From Gonapodya prolifera JEL478 (Eukaryota > Monoblepharomycota > Monoblepharidomycetes > Monoblepharidales > Gonapodyaceae), in assembly GCA_001574975.1 (NCBI GenBank), contig KQ965845.1, positions 1-64,000 on the forward strand: 64,000 bases of DNA, read 5' to 3'. Positions within the stretch are counted from its first letter, which is position 1; every line of letters begins with the position of its first letter. Shown one piece after another: positions 1-10,941 of this stretch. The notes beneath the pieces are model-generated. The model saw nothing but the letters and a program-made list of their open reading frames with translations, was not told the DNA's origin and ran no database searches. A program made the translations under genes and the position numbers.

Positions 1-38
1 CCCGCCCCCCTAACCCCACCCGCTCACCTTCCCCACAG

Positions 39-2006
39 TCCAAAATCCGCGGCCGGATGATGGCACTCGACCAGCTCATGATCACCATCGGAATTCTCTT
101 GAGCAATGGTGAGTTCTTCGTCTGTGTGCGAGTTCTTCCAAAATTGGGCGGAAGACGCTCACCGGCGCATTGCCTTCCGCCCTTCCACGAAACTCTCAAC
201 GAAGTCGTCAATGCCATCCTCATTGCCGCGTACGGAGCCGACGGTGGAACCCTTGTGACAGACGACGCGATTTGGAGGACTGCCCTTGGTGTTCAAGTGA
301 GTCTCCTCCTCAACCCACCACCCAACTGGCTAGTATCAACACGAGCACCCAACAACCCCACTCCACCCGTCCACCCCACCCACCACCAGGTCGCCCCCGC
401 CGTCGTTCTCCTCCTCCTCCTCGTGTTCCACGTCCTCCCCGAATCGCCTCGATACCTCATCATGCGCGGGTACTACACCAAGGCCCTGACGGTGCTCAGC
501 AGAGTGCTGAATATGTCCCCGGAGAGTCCTGAAATGCAGGAAGGTGCGTCGCGTCAGCCCTTTTGGGAATGTACCTTCGCCCACCCATCTCACATACCTC
601 GTCGCATCCACCGCACCCAACCATGCAGTCTACGACCGCCTCCTACAAAGCATCAACGCCGAAGTGCGCGGTATCGGCGGACAGAACCACGGCGTGCAGT
701 CGCTCCTCGAGAAGCCCACCAGCGACTGGCTCGACATGCTGCGGGACCCGGGGCTGAGGAGGCGCACGGCGATTGCCTTCCTCGTGTTTCTGTTTCAGCA
801 GTTTAGTGGGATTAATGGTGAGTGGATTAGGGTTGCGTGTGGCTCGAAGAACTTTTGTGAGCAGGAACCTGGTGTTCCGATTTGCAGCGGTGATGTACTA
901 CTCTTCCTCCTTCTTCTTGGAAATGGGCCTGTCCAAGAACCTTGCGACGCAAGTGGGAACCACGATTCAGTCGGTGATCAACGTCGCGGGAACAGTTATC
1001 TCCATTTAGTAAGTTCAGCTTTTGCTTACGAGGTTGCGTCCCATCCTTACATTCTCCATTTTCCAGCATGATCGATAATCCACGATGGGGGAGGAGAAAG
1101 ATGCTCCTTTGGGGAGCCATCGGCTGCGCTATCGGAATGTTCAGCCTCGTTTTGTGGGGGAAGTGAGTGTTGTCCTTTTGGCTACCTCAGACACTCCACC
1201 TGACCTCGCGCATCCCCCGTCCAGTCTGTTCTCCAGAACGACAGCCGGTAAAATCACGAGTGCGGCAATGTCGCTTACAAGCGCGTCAGCGAGCAGCGCG
1301 ACGGTTTCAGGTGGAAACCCTTTCGACGCGGGGGATGACGAAATACGGGCCAAGGCGTTTGGACTACTTGCCATGCTTAGCATGTATTGTGAGTTCTTCT
1401 TTCCCCTTCGTCTGGTGTGATTTCAATCAATTGACCTCGCTCGCGGTAGGTTACGTCGCGTGCTTCGCCATGAGTCAAGGCGTGGTGTGCTGGGTTCTCA
1501 CAACGGAGATCTTCCCTCTGCGGTACCGAGGCAAAGGTGCCACTGTTGCAGCGCTCTCTCACTGGCTATGGAATTTTGTGATCGCCAAGGTTTGGGTATG
1601 TAATTTCGGTTGCTTTTAGTTGGAGCGTCAGGATATGAAATCTTTAGTTTGTATTCAGCCATTTGCGTTCCGCCTGGGACCCAATCAATTCCTGATCTTT
1701 GGCGTTGCGATCCTGGTGAGTCTTTCGAGTACTTGTGAAGGCGATATCCGACTTAGTATTTACCTCTTCAAAACAAAGGTACAATTTGTTTGGGTGTACT
1801 ATTACGTGCCCAACACGTCCTTGCAGCATCTCGAGGATATGGACGCCATCTTCGGTGCCGTCCGGCGCTCAAGTGTTTCTCCCGAAATGCAGAAAATCAC
1901 GAGATCCGCGAGCAGTGTGCTCCTCGTCTTCCAACGGGCCCGAATTTCGAACACTCCAAGTCTTGCCAGTTCGGAGATCGGCCTTCGAACGTCGCGAGTC
2001 TCCTGA
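39..2006 (+). CDS. MFS sugar/hexose transporter, 5' end outside window
   Basis: Plasma-membrane proton-sugar porter of the MFS sugar-porter family. The 5' exons lie before the window. Ten exons can be followed, at 39-108, 205-296, 390-543, 629-817, 888-1008, 1067-1162, 1225-1388, 1450-1589, 1659-1715 and 1779-2006, and they stay in frame for 436 residues. Family marks visible in order are SKIRGR at the first exon (cytosolic loop before TM5), PESPRYL in the central loop, QQFSGIN in TM7, NPRWGRR (the DxxGRR repeat), TEIFPLRYRGKG in the TM10-11 loop and a C-terminal YYYVPNTS, the usual PET-K-G position, here with N-T in place of E-T. The loop with TTAGKITSAAM is serine-rich and longer than usual. 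Substrate cannot be read from sequence. Introns have GTGAGT-like donors. Confidence 0.9.
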
Positions 2007-2292
2007 GGCCGCCCTTCCCTTGTGCCGGTCTCGTCGCATTGGCAAGCGTGAAAACGGCTTCAGACTACTCCGCACAATCATCTTTGCGGCCTTCAGGAGG
2101 CTACGGCACCATTACGTCTTACACAAAGCAGTATTCTTTTGCATGCAGTATTTTTTTACCGTTTTCTGTGTCCCAGATTATTTTTAATGTTTTTTGTTAC
2201 CATTGATTGTCCGAGTGAATACTTCTGCCTTCTTGACAAAGTTACGAATACAATCTTTTCTCAAAGTTGTTCGAACATTGTGGCTCGCACTC
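2007..2292. other. Intergenic, convergent 3' ends
   Basis: AT-rich stretch between the stop of the sugar transporter and the 3' end of the minus-strand gene. I see no coding signal. It probably holds the two 3' UTRs. Confidence 0.5.
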
Positions 2293-3755
2293 TCAACAAA
2301 TGAGGCATTCTCTCGTTGGCCTTAATCCGCCCTCTGTGGTGCCGCAGCTCCCGCCATCATCTCTCTCTTGAAGCGATCCTTTTGCATTCCCGCATCCTCT
2401 TATTTTGCTCCAGTTGAGTTTCCCTGTAAGAGAGGTTCCTTTCCCGACTCGTAACAACTCCCACATCTTCTCCTGGTGCTTACGGTTCCGCTCAGTCTCC
2501 CGCATCATCTCCTCCTTCAGCTCCCCGATTGAGCCATCCAATTCGCTTGTTGTTGTCATGAACATTACCATCATGGCTGCCACGGCTTGCATTAGCACCC
2601 CCGAACCGTTTTCACCTTCTTCGTCACTCGCTTCTTCGTCGTTGTCGCTGATTTTGTCGGTCTGATCGATGGTCTGTAAATCTTATGGATCAGTGGCAAC
2701 AGTGACAGGGGGTAGCGAGTTGACGGTACTGAGAGGAGCGGCTGAACAAAGGAATTTTGTTCACATGCTTGAGTTATGATCCAATAGCGCACGAAGTTGA
2801 TATTAACTTACTGCTTCTGACACCAGATGCCTTTGCTGCGAGACGGAGAGCATTTGAACGTTCCTGGAATGATTTCTCCTGGCACCGGAATTTGGTGGAC
2901 TTCAGTATTCGACCACGCCAGCACTCCGCGCCAGAAACTAACGCCGAGAATCTCGCAGCCTCACCTTCTTCAAATGCTCCGCCAGAAGCTTATCCAACTC
3001 AGGCCGGTCCCACGCGAGATTTCCGTCCTCATTCGGCACTTGCAGCTCATACCAGGCCACTAGTTTTTTGAAATGTCTCCAGGCAGTTTCAGGCGTGAGA
3101 CCATCCCACGATAACTGGTGCCGTGCCATGCGTTAGGCGCTGGAAGAGTCTTTGCCATCTTCACGGCAGACTCCCAGGCCGAGGTGGGGCATTTGTAGAA
3201 GTTTCCCATGCCCGTACTTTGAGCGCCACCTGGACGAGGGGCACATCGTGGCTGCCACGATTGTCGAATCTAAACCTGAACGCTACTTTGCGTCTTTTGA
3301 TGGACGCGGTGTCGTTGCCGTTGGCGTTGTCGAGTCCCGCCGAGGTCGAATACAACAGCATTCTCGGATGCCGCCCCCTTCCGCACAGTTTCTTTACCGG
3401 AAATTCATCGAATCAGAAAGGCATTAGATTTGTGAGGAGCCTTCGCAAGCAGTTGAGGAATCGGGTGTTATCACCTCAAAGTGTCTTCGGAAGCGTCTTC
3501 CGGCGCCGTCCTCTTTGTCCACACCCCGGCCACCGCCAATCTTTCCGTTCTCTCGCGATCGACATCTTGCGTCACGATTATCGATCCTATGGCGGCAGTT
3601 TGTCCATCCATCCGACGAAGACGGCCCCGTGGAGTTTCCGATGTCAGCGTGATGGTTGCCATTATGATTAACTTGTCAACGCAATCGAGCCAGTCGGTGG
3701 ATTTTCGGAGACAGTTTGTCGGGAGTCCACAGACCACGGTTTGGTGCAGGGTCAC
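2293..3755 (-). pseudogene. Myb/SANT-like domain protein, damaged
   Basis: On the minus strand, pieces in three frames read like one protein with a Myb/SANT-like DNA-binding domain of the kind common in transposon-derived fungal genes: RFRFDNRGSHDV, then SAWESAVKMAKTL, then LSWDGLTPETAWRHFKKLV and DRPELDKLLAEHLKK. After a GTGAGG donor a short exon follows (EKSFQERSNALRLAA), and a last exon is rich in D/E and then in EEMMRETERN-type helix, ending at 2293. The joins between the first three pieces need frame changes near 3240 and 3130 that no intron explains, so I call it damaged. A GTG/ATG-led piece at 3471-3755 may be its 5' exon. The plus strand carries competing long ORFs here, which I judge to be shadows. 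Confidence 0.4.
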
Positions 3756-4015
3756 CCTTCATGGGTGAATTCCGAAAGAGCTATCAAACCGAGGGCGTTG
3801 TTGCATGTGACTGTGAAAATGCAGCGGTGACTGCATTATAAATACGTCACTTGTTGTACATAAAGCAATAAAGCAATAAAATCCCACTAAAGCAAATTTT
3901 AATGTCGTGTTCTTGCAAGCTTCTTACTTTCGTGGGTACGTGGGTCTACGTGTTCACGATGTGTTTGTGCAAGTAGTGCACGCCGTGGGTCTTCTCCATA
4001 ATGATTCCGCCTCTG

Positions 4016-5778
4016 TCATTGCGCCTCCCCAATGCAGGCAAGTAATGCGTCTTTGTAGTTCCCGGACGTCTTTTCCTTGATGGCGTTGGCGAGTGTCGTG
4101 CCGTGCCTTGAGACGGGACCGGGACGACGCAAGCAATGTTTGTAAAACCGTCGAACCGGGCGACAGTGAGGACCCACACCTTGCTCGGAACGCCTTCTTC
4201 ACCATATGACACATATCCGCCTCGCGGTACAGAACCGCCAGACGGACCAGTTTGTTATGGTAGTTCCTGTACAGTGCATCTTTGAACATGTCTGGCCGTC
4301 GGAGAGAGATGTGCACGGGAGGCGAACGATTCCAATCACAAAAGACTGACCCACCGGCAATATGCGCGATCCTGTCCCGGGCCGCGCCCACAAGCGCCAG
4401 CAGGGCTTTGGCGGTTTTGCGGTGCCCCATAAACTCGGAGATGATAACCTTTTCAACGGGGGTGCTGTAGTATTTGGTGTAGGTCTTGAATACTTGGCGG
4501 AGATGGGAGTCGGAGCTGTGCGGGAGGAATGTCAGTGAGGACAAGTTCGCGAAAGTTGGCGGACATGGACAGGGGTAAATACCTGTTGACGAGGACGTCA
4601 AAGAACTTTGCTCGGTCGGTTCCTACTATCTTCTCGCCACAACGGTAGAGCGTCGCTGCGTCCGTCTCAGCGTCCTCTTCACGTGGGGCAGAGCGGCGGT
4701 CGACCTTCAACGTTTTTTTTGCGTTGGGGGTGAAATGCTGACCCGGTGATAAGAAGACCAACCACTCACGTTAGTCAAAGCGTACGTAAGCTGTTGAAAC
4801 GGGCCGCTCATTATTCTCTTGGTCACTTCTGCGTCCACCGAGAGGTTTGTGACTACGGCGTAGTTTGCCTTCAAGGCACGAATGTCGTCCAGCGTAGCAC
4901 CGGCGAGGAGGTCGATGAGGACGTTCTTGTCGACAGTAAATCCTCTGACTGGAACTGCGTGTCAGCTTCTATTTTGAAATCTCATGGAGGAACAAGGGGC
5001 ATCATCGACACTTACACGCGTCCTTGAGAATCTTGACACCGAACGCGTGAGTCCCAAGAGCGCATCCCACAAGGAGAGCTTTAAATCTCCGCTCGGTACC
5101 TCCAAGCAATTTGTTGACAGCTTGAGCGGGCGACTCATTGTACGTTTCTCTGAATCTCGGAATCATGTGGGACACGACCACGGGCGGTTGTCGACATAAG
5201 AGAGCGATGAGTTTGTCGACATCGTACGAGTTGATTGCATCCCGAACGGAAGCGGGCAAGTTTCGAGGCATCGCTGGGGACCACAGTGGCGGGTCGAAGA
5301 AAATCGTGCCGAGTTGGTAAGGACGGACACACTCGGCCGGAAAGATGGGCTTCGTGGCCTCCGGACTTCGCCATCGTGGCGGCCGAGGGTCCACCTGAGA
5401 GAGCGGTCTGGGCGATGCGAGTCCGAGACGGATGGGACTGAGCGCCGTGGATTGCCGCTTGTCAACTTGTGGGGACGCATCCACGCTGGCCTTTGTGAGC
5501 CGACGACCCCGAGGCGCGTCGTATTCCCAGTCGGATGGATTGAGGGTGTAGAGCGTGGAGAAGGCAGAGAAGTCCGATCGGGCAGGAGACACGTCGCGGT
5601 GTCTTGTGAACGCTCCCGGTAGAAGATCGGGCGATGGGTCTGTGGATTCGTTGGATATTTGGGTGAATTTTTACTTTGTTGGAGCGTTTCTGTCCAACTC
5701 ACCTTCGTCGTCGTCCACGACCAAATACGGCGGGCGGGATTGCCAGGTCACGCTGTCGTCGTCGTCTGCTGTGTCCAT
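4016..5778 (-). CDS. Annexin
   Basis: Four-repeat annexin, a membrane-binding scaffold protein, 488 residues. Exons (minus strand) are 5703-5778, 5016-5639, 4770-4954, 4583-4737, 4180-4515 and 4016-4106, all in frame. The start is the ATG at 5778 (MDTADDDDSVTW). Residues 1 to about 125 are an acidic and proline/serine-rich tail with no clear fold, followed by repeat I (RDAINSYDVDKLIALLC), repeat II (GFTVDKNVLIDLLAG), repeat III (KIVGTDRAKFFDVLVN) and repeat IV, ending TLANAIKEKTSGNYKDALL, the classic annexin C-terminal helix pattern. Only repeat III keeps a trace of the calcium loop (G-T-D). The GxGT loops of repeats I, II and IV are not visible, so calcium-dependent binding may be weak or lost. 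Introns are short. It is transcribed away from the 6 kb region. Confidence 0.9.
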
Positions 5779-6439
5779 CGTCGATTCCGTTGGCGATCGG
5801 TGGTGTGTAAATCCAGGAATCTGCCTGTCCCACTCAGCAGAAGAGCCCTATGATCACGAGAACGTGGGATAGGATCAGTGGAGAGGGCGCCGCGCTGTGG
5901 AACAGGGCTCTGACGAAAGAACGGCTTTTTTTTCGCGGGTGCACTATTGTTCAGCTATCTTGAGCTCTTGCTGGCTCAAATTCTATTCCAGCTGCTGGTA
6001 ACTGGTGAGGTAAAAGATCATTTTGTGGGGATGGTTTTGCTTTGAACGACGACGCAATAACCTGCAGTTAAGGTAATCACTGATGAGTGTTCCCGCAGAT
6101 TGAAAAGGGGTGGTACAACTGGTAATAGCATTCTGTTCTAGCCCATTCTGAGAGCCACATGGGTTGGGACATGCTTTTTTGGCGTAGAGAGTGAAAGAGA
6201 TCGATGGAGCCCGAGACCCTTGAGGTTTTACGTCAGCACCCCAACGCGGCCACCGTGATTCAATTTCCCCAACGTCCAGGAGGCTTCAGTCCGACATTCT
6301 TTGTGAGTGTTATATGCCACTCTTGGAGCTAGTCTATCGAATGGTCACCTTTGTGGAGTGTCAAGAAGGGTATCAGATACTCCTTGCTCCTCCCTGCGAC
6401 TCGTCAGTTTATTAGCATTTGCCTCTCTTCGCCTCCCAG
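5779..6439. other. Intergenic with one small plus-strand ORF
   Basis: Upstream side of the annexin. At 6204-6302 an ATG opens 33 codons ending exactly at a GTGAGT donor (METETL-like start MEPETLEVLRQHPN), which looks like a first exon. I cannot join it in frame to the dehydrogenase pieces downstream. No other gene is seen. Confidence 0.3.
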
Positions 6440-6873
6440 CTCGGTGCCGACGCGTGTCACGAAACCGTCCATGACACCCGAAGAGCTTCAATGTCATCAT
6501 AGTAAGTACCCTAGTACCCCCTTGCCTCCCCTTCGTACACCAACGTTCTTCTCACAATCTCACTGAGCTCCTTCTTCTCCATTCCTGTAGGACGCCGTTG
6601 GTATTTCCAGCACCCTGAAGACCTCCTTCAAGTTCGCCCGGAACGGAGACACTGTGGTCAATTTCGGTGCCGGGTAGAGGACACCGAACGGGATTGACAC
6701 CTCGTCCAGCACCACGAAAAATAACTCCAGCTCCGAGGCGCGTTCTACTACGACCCATGCCACGTCCCCGCATGGTCGACGACCGCGTGGTGCACGTCAT
6801 TTCGCACAGGATATCAATGGACCAGTTCGAAGAGGGGTTCAAGATACTGTTGGATCCAAGCTCGGTTGCGTGA
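6440..6873 (+). pseudogene. Zinc-type alcohol dehydrogenase (butanediol-DH-like) fragment
   Basis: Three pieces recall the C-terminal half of a medium-chain dehydrogenase, in the order expected: LGADACHETVHDTR (after the Rossmann beta-alpha), DAVGISSTLKTSFKFARNGD then VVNFG (after the AFDAVG motif), and ISMDQFEEGFKILLDPSS near the C-terminus. The first piece ends at a GTAAGT donor and the second starts after a TGTAG acceptor, so old exon edges survive. They do not join in one frame, and a stop follows VVNFGAG. Catalytic zinc ligands and the N-terminal half are absent. This is a decayed host gene, possibly with the small exon at 6204 as its only other trace. Confidence 0.55.
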
Positions 6874-7175
6874 AAATTACGGTCCTGTTGTGAAAGGGTA
6901 CTTTCTTAGAAGTTGTGTTCTGGCCATTTTTCTTATTCTGTTCCAGAAGTTTGGAACAGGCTCAGACTTTTGTCCCACAATTATTCAACGCGCGGTCAAG
7001 TTATTGTTATTAATTACAAATGGCGGCCGCGTGGCCCCCGTTGTCAAGCAGTTGTCGTCATTGTGAGGACGTGGCTTGTCAGATACCTCGTGCCTACCAC
7101 GGTATACGACTCACCAGTTCCTCAGTCTGTTGAAACCAACTGAACGAACCTGGCCACAGCCCACTCTTACGCCAA
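6874..7175. other. Intergenic
   Basis: No coding signal seen. This probably carries the promoter of the zinc-binding gene that starts at 7176. Confidence 0.4.
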
Positions 7176-8853
7176 ATGCGCTCACCGCATCGAAACATAG
7201 AGAACCCAGCAATCACTCGGATTGAGGTGAACGGTAGCGAGGCCTCCACCCAGAGCCCTCGTCGGGCGCCTATGCGAGCAGACGCAACCGATGACTATGT
7301 CGATCCATATTTTTGTGAGCAATCGACGACGGTGAAGGATTGCAAGAGCAATGTGGCAACTGAGCTTTCAACTATAGGGGTTATGGGAGGCCTTTGGGCG
7401 GGAAAACGGTCCAAGATGGAGCTGGGCGTGTGCAGTTGTGGTTCGAAAGTAGCGGCGAGCGAGTGGGAGGAGCACCTGTGAGCGCAACGGACGTTTTACG
7501 ACGGATTTGCCTCTCGTTGAACTCTCTTCCGGTGGTCTATGCGCGTAGCTCGTATGTGTGCCACAATCGAAAACGATTCTATTGCACTTCGTACCCTGAC
7601 CAGCTTCGTACACCGGGGAATACATGCCTATCGCTGAAAGAGATAGCTGGTAGGGCTGTGCAAAAGCTACAGTAAGAGGTTTTTTTTTACATGAGGAATA
7701 GCGCAATATTTCGATTCAACTTCACTTTCCAGTCCTAACGGACACCCAGACCTCCCGGAAGAGTTGGTGGACTACATCAGCACACGGTGTTTCCCACTTG
7801 AGAGCCCCGAAGAGCTGCTTCGGCACCTCAACAGCCCCAACAGTCCTTGCCACGGTCGGAGAACTTTCACTTGCTGGACGTGCGAGCTCATTACACCGCC
7901 GCGGAAAAAACAGAGTAACGAGGAGGCGGAGGATAAGAAAGAGGAACTGACGATGACGTTACGGGAATGGTACCGGCACATGGAGGTGAGTTATCATTTG
8001 GAGCAACGTCTATTGAATCGCTGAAAGTCGTTTGACACTCCGGTAACTCCTGACCTCCGTAGCAACACCGCGTTGACTCAGTTCGCGTTTTCACCGTCAA
8101 CCCTATTCTCAAATCGACCGTCTACGCCTTCCATTGCCACGTGTGCTACTCCTCATTTCTTTCCTCGGAATCACTCGCCGAACATCACTGTGGATTCTAC
8201 CCTCACATCGCAACGTTGGAAACTGTCATTGGTGCGAAGCCTTATTATCGGGAGTTTCCGGCAGGCGCTACGATTGTTGACGAAAGACTGGCATCGTACT
8301 GGCTGCGAGAGCGCCGACAATTCGTGCATGTTGGAGGCGCAGGAGCGAGTTCAACAAACTTGAACCCATCCGTAGATTGTGGCGACGGTTTGAGGATTTC
8401 AACGACGGAAAAATCTGACTCTGCTGAGGAAAGGGTATGTGGAACTCCATGGTCAACGATTAAGTGTCAGAAAGGGTGATTGAATCCACGCGAGAGCAGC
8501 ACCAGCACCAGCATGCCGACGATGCTATGCAGACAGAAGTATCAGGCAGCAGTGTCCTCCAACCGTCCACGCCCAGTCCGTTACCTCTGCCATCCCCACT
8601 CCGCCCCCTCGGCGTCCAGAGCGAGCTCCTATGCCCCGCTTGCGCTATTGTACTTCCTTCACTCGCGTACTTAGAATCTCATCGCAAGTCGTGTTCAAGA
8701 CTTTGGAGTTTGGGACGTTCAGAAGATGGTGATCAAGGCACGGGAAGTCCAAAACGGAATTTGCTTGGAAAGCTTTCACGTATTTGGACAGCATTGAAAA
8801 GTGAACCGTCTGACAAATGGAAACGACAGTTAAATGTCGTTAAGCGTCCCTGA
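7176..8853 (+). CDS. Cys/His-rich zinc-binding protein, copy A
   Basis: Unrecognised family, 468 residues from five exons: 7176-7477, 7549-7671, 7733-7985, 8063-8434, 8497-8853 (frame holds throughout). Metal-binding signs appear in order: CSCGSKVAASEWEEH then YVCHNRKRFYC around residues 90-115, FTCWTCE around 190, a C2H2-like finger FHCHVCYSSF...LAEHHC in exon 4 and a second one LLCPACAIVLPSL...ESHRKSC in the last exon. Between them sit a helix-forming block (LPEELVDYISTRCFP, then EELLRHLN) and a conserved EWYRHME just before intron 3. The tail is basic. The alternation of fingers and a linker rich in Q/H suggests a nucleic-acid- or protein-binding nuclear protein, which is inference. A 5'-shortened tandem copy lies directly downstream. 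Confidence 0.7.
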
Positions 8854-8940
8854 GTGTATAAATACGATAAGCAGCATACCCCCTGCGTAACTGGGTGTTA
8901 AGTTGTAAAGGCGTTGACACCGCACGACCCGGCACGTCAG

Positions 8941-10381
8941 GTCCTACGTGTGCCAAAACAGAAAGCGGTTCTACTGTCCCTCGTGCCCGGACGAGCTCAG
9001 AACCCCAGGCAACGTGTGCCTTTCTTTGAAGGAAATTGCGGGGAGGGCGGTGCAGAGGCTTTAGTGAGTGTCTTGCTCCCTAAACCGGCCCTCGGATCAC
9101 GGCCCACATTTATGGGCACGCAAACTGACCATGACGATGACGACCCCACTCCGTACCCCAGCCCCCAGGGCCACGTGGACCTTCCCGACGAGCTGGCGTC
9201 CTACATCACCTCACGATGTTTCCCATTCGAGAGCCACGCCGAGCTTTTGCGGCACCTTAACGGCAAGGGTCCCGGCGGACAGTGCCACTTGAGGACAAGG
9301 ACGTGCTGGACGTGCGAGAGGATTCGGATGGCGGAGGCAGGGGAGGGGGGGAAGGAGTCACGAAAAGGAGAGGATGAGGTGTACGATGAGATGGAGAACG
9401 AGCAGAGTGAGGAGGTGGCGTTGACGATAAGCGAGTGGTATCGGCATATGGAGGTGAGTAAATGTCTTGGGCTGTGGCATAGAACACGATTGGTTCGGCG
9501 ATCGGTTGCCATACTCTTAATTAACCCCCGGCACCCCACCCGCCTCCCTGAAGCAACACCGCGTAGACTCAGTCCGTGTCTTCAAAGTCCACCCCATCCC
9601 AAACTCCTCGCTCTACAGCTCCCACTGTCAATACTGCTATTCCTCCTTTCTCTCCGCCCAAACGCTGGCGGAACACCACTGCGGGTTCTACCCGCACGTC
9701 GCTGACTTCCAGACCGTGACGGGAGTTGAACCGAGCGTGCCGGGGTTGCCGCCCACGATTGCGTTTTGTGGAAAGAGGGAGGTTGGATTGAGGGAGCGGG
9801 AGCAGGAGCGGGAGGGAGGTGATGGTGACGAGACGATGGAGGGAGGAGGAGGCGACAGGAGCAGGAGTGGGAGCTCGGCCGGTGCGCCCGGGATGTATGG
9901 GACGGACGGTTCTGGGTCTTCTTGCGACCACGAGGACTCCAAGGCCGTCAATCTTGCTCATCAAGTGACGAATCAGGTGGTTAAATCGCAATCTGGACCT
10001 CGAAACATCGAGAGGAGCGGTGCCACGGACACGGGAGCACCACAACGGCTTGTGCAACCTTCCCGGCCCACCTACCTACCTCTTCCTCTCCCCCTTCGAC
10101 CACTGGGCATCCACAGCGAAATCACATGCCCCTCGTGCGGCACGATGCTTCCTTCCCTATTCCACTTGGAGTCCCACCGTGTGGTGTGCACATGCAAGGA
10201 GACGCGGAAACCGCTGCCTCACTTGGAGCAATCGGAGGTTCTCGTGAAGGCGAGACGGACGAGAGCGGAGAGCGGGGCGATTGACGATGATGGGTGGATC
10301 AGGAAGAGGTCGGGAGCGAGGGTGGTTTGGTTTTTGGGGTTGCAGGCGGTCGTTGTATCGTCGAGCAGGCCGGGGGAATAA
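8941..10381 (+). CDS. Cys/His-rich zinc-binding protein, copy B (no own first exon seen)
   Basis: Tandem paralogue of the gene at 7176. Exons matching copy A exons 2, 3 and 4-5 are 8941-9063, 9162-9453 and 9554-10381. Exon 2 has the same length (123 nt) and phase in both copies. Shared blocks are YVCQNRKRFYC, LRTPGN, SLKEIAGRAVQ, EWYRHME, HCQYCYSSF...AEHHC and the last finger ITCPSCGTMLPSL. Copy B fuses the last two exons of A and carries a long acidic, arginine- and glycine-rich insert around 9760-9900. No exon equal to A exon 1 lies between 8853 and 8941, and an in-frame stop precedes 8941. Copy B is therefore either a 5'-truncated duplicate or an alternative set of 3' exons spliced from A exon 1; the phase allows the latter. 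Confidence 0.6.
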
Positions 10382-10941
10382 GTTATTGGGTAGCAGCAGC
10401 TTCTTTTGTCGACCGGATAGAGGTCCGAAGAGTGGTACAGGACCCGGAAGTAGGAACGGTCTTCATTGGTTTTACGATTTTCAAAAAAAAAAAAAGTGAC
10501 ACATTGATTGAACGCTCATCGCGTCTCTCCGCACGGCCACCAGCCGACCCGACCGCGTTCGACGCAAGTGAGTCCGCTGCTTCACGTGCCCTTCCGAAGG
10601 AGCGTCCGTTTCCGGTGCTCGACGTCTTTTTGGCATGTCCACAGTATCGCAGCACACGGAGCAGCAGCCATCGCGGAGGGGGAAGGGAGAGAACTGTTCG
10701 TGCTCGCGTCAACGTTTGTTTTGTCTCGTCATCGGGCGCCCGCGGTGACTCGCAGTGTGACCCTCAAGATAAGATCAATGTGTGACAAAGTTCTGCCGCA
10801 AACCGACTTTATGGAGTGTAATAGTCATCTTACGAAACGTTTGCTCGTGTTTATCTTTGACTTCATTCTTGGGCATTACTCGTACAGGTCCGTGACTGTT
10901 AAGAACCAGTACATCAAACTATTGCTCGTAGTTCGTTTACC
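10382..10941. other. Intergenic
   Basis: Several overlapping ORFs on both strands, none with recognisable sequence or exon signals. An A13 run sits at 10484-10496. I see no supported gene. Confidence 0.4.

Noticed and set aside
3123-3768. Long plus-strand ORFs (182 and 95 codons) with AATAAA-like signals downstream near 3870
   Set aside because: No known domain, Arg/Ser-rich composition, and the minus strand over the same bases shows Myb/SANT-like motifs. AATAAA is frequent by chance in this AT-rich spacer.
9780-9900. Arg/Gly-rich insert in zinc-binding copy B as an intron
   Set aside because: No GT...AG pair leaves the frame intact around it and the sequence stays open, so it is treated as coding low-complexity sequence.
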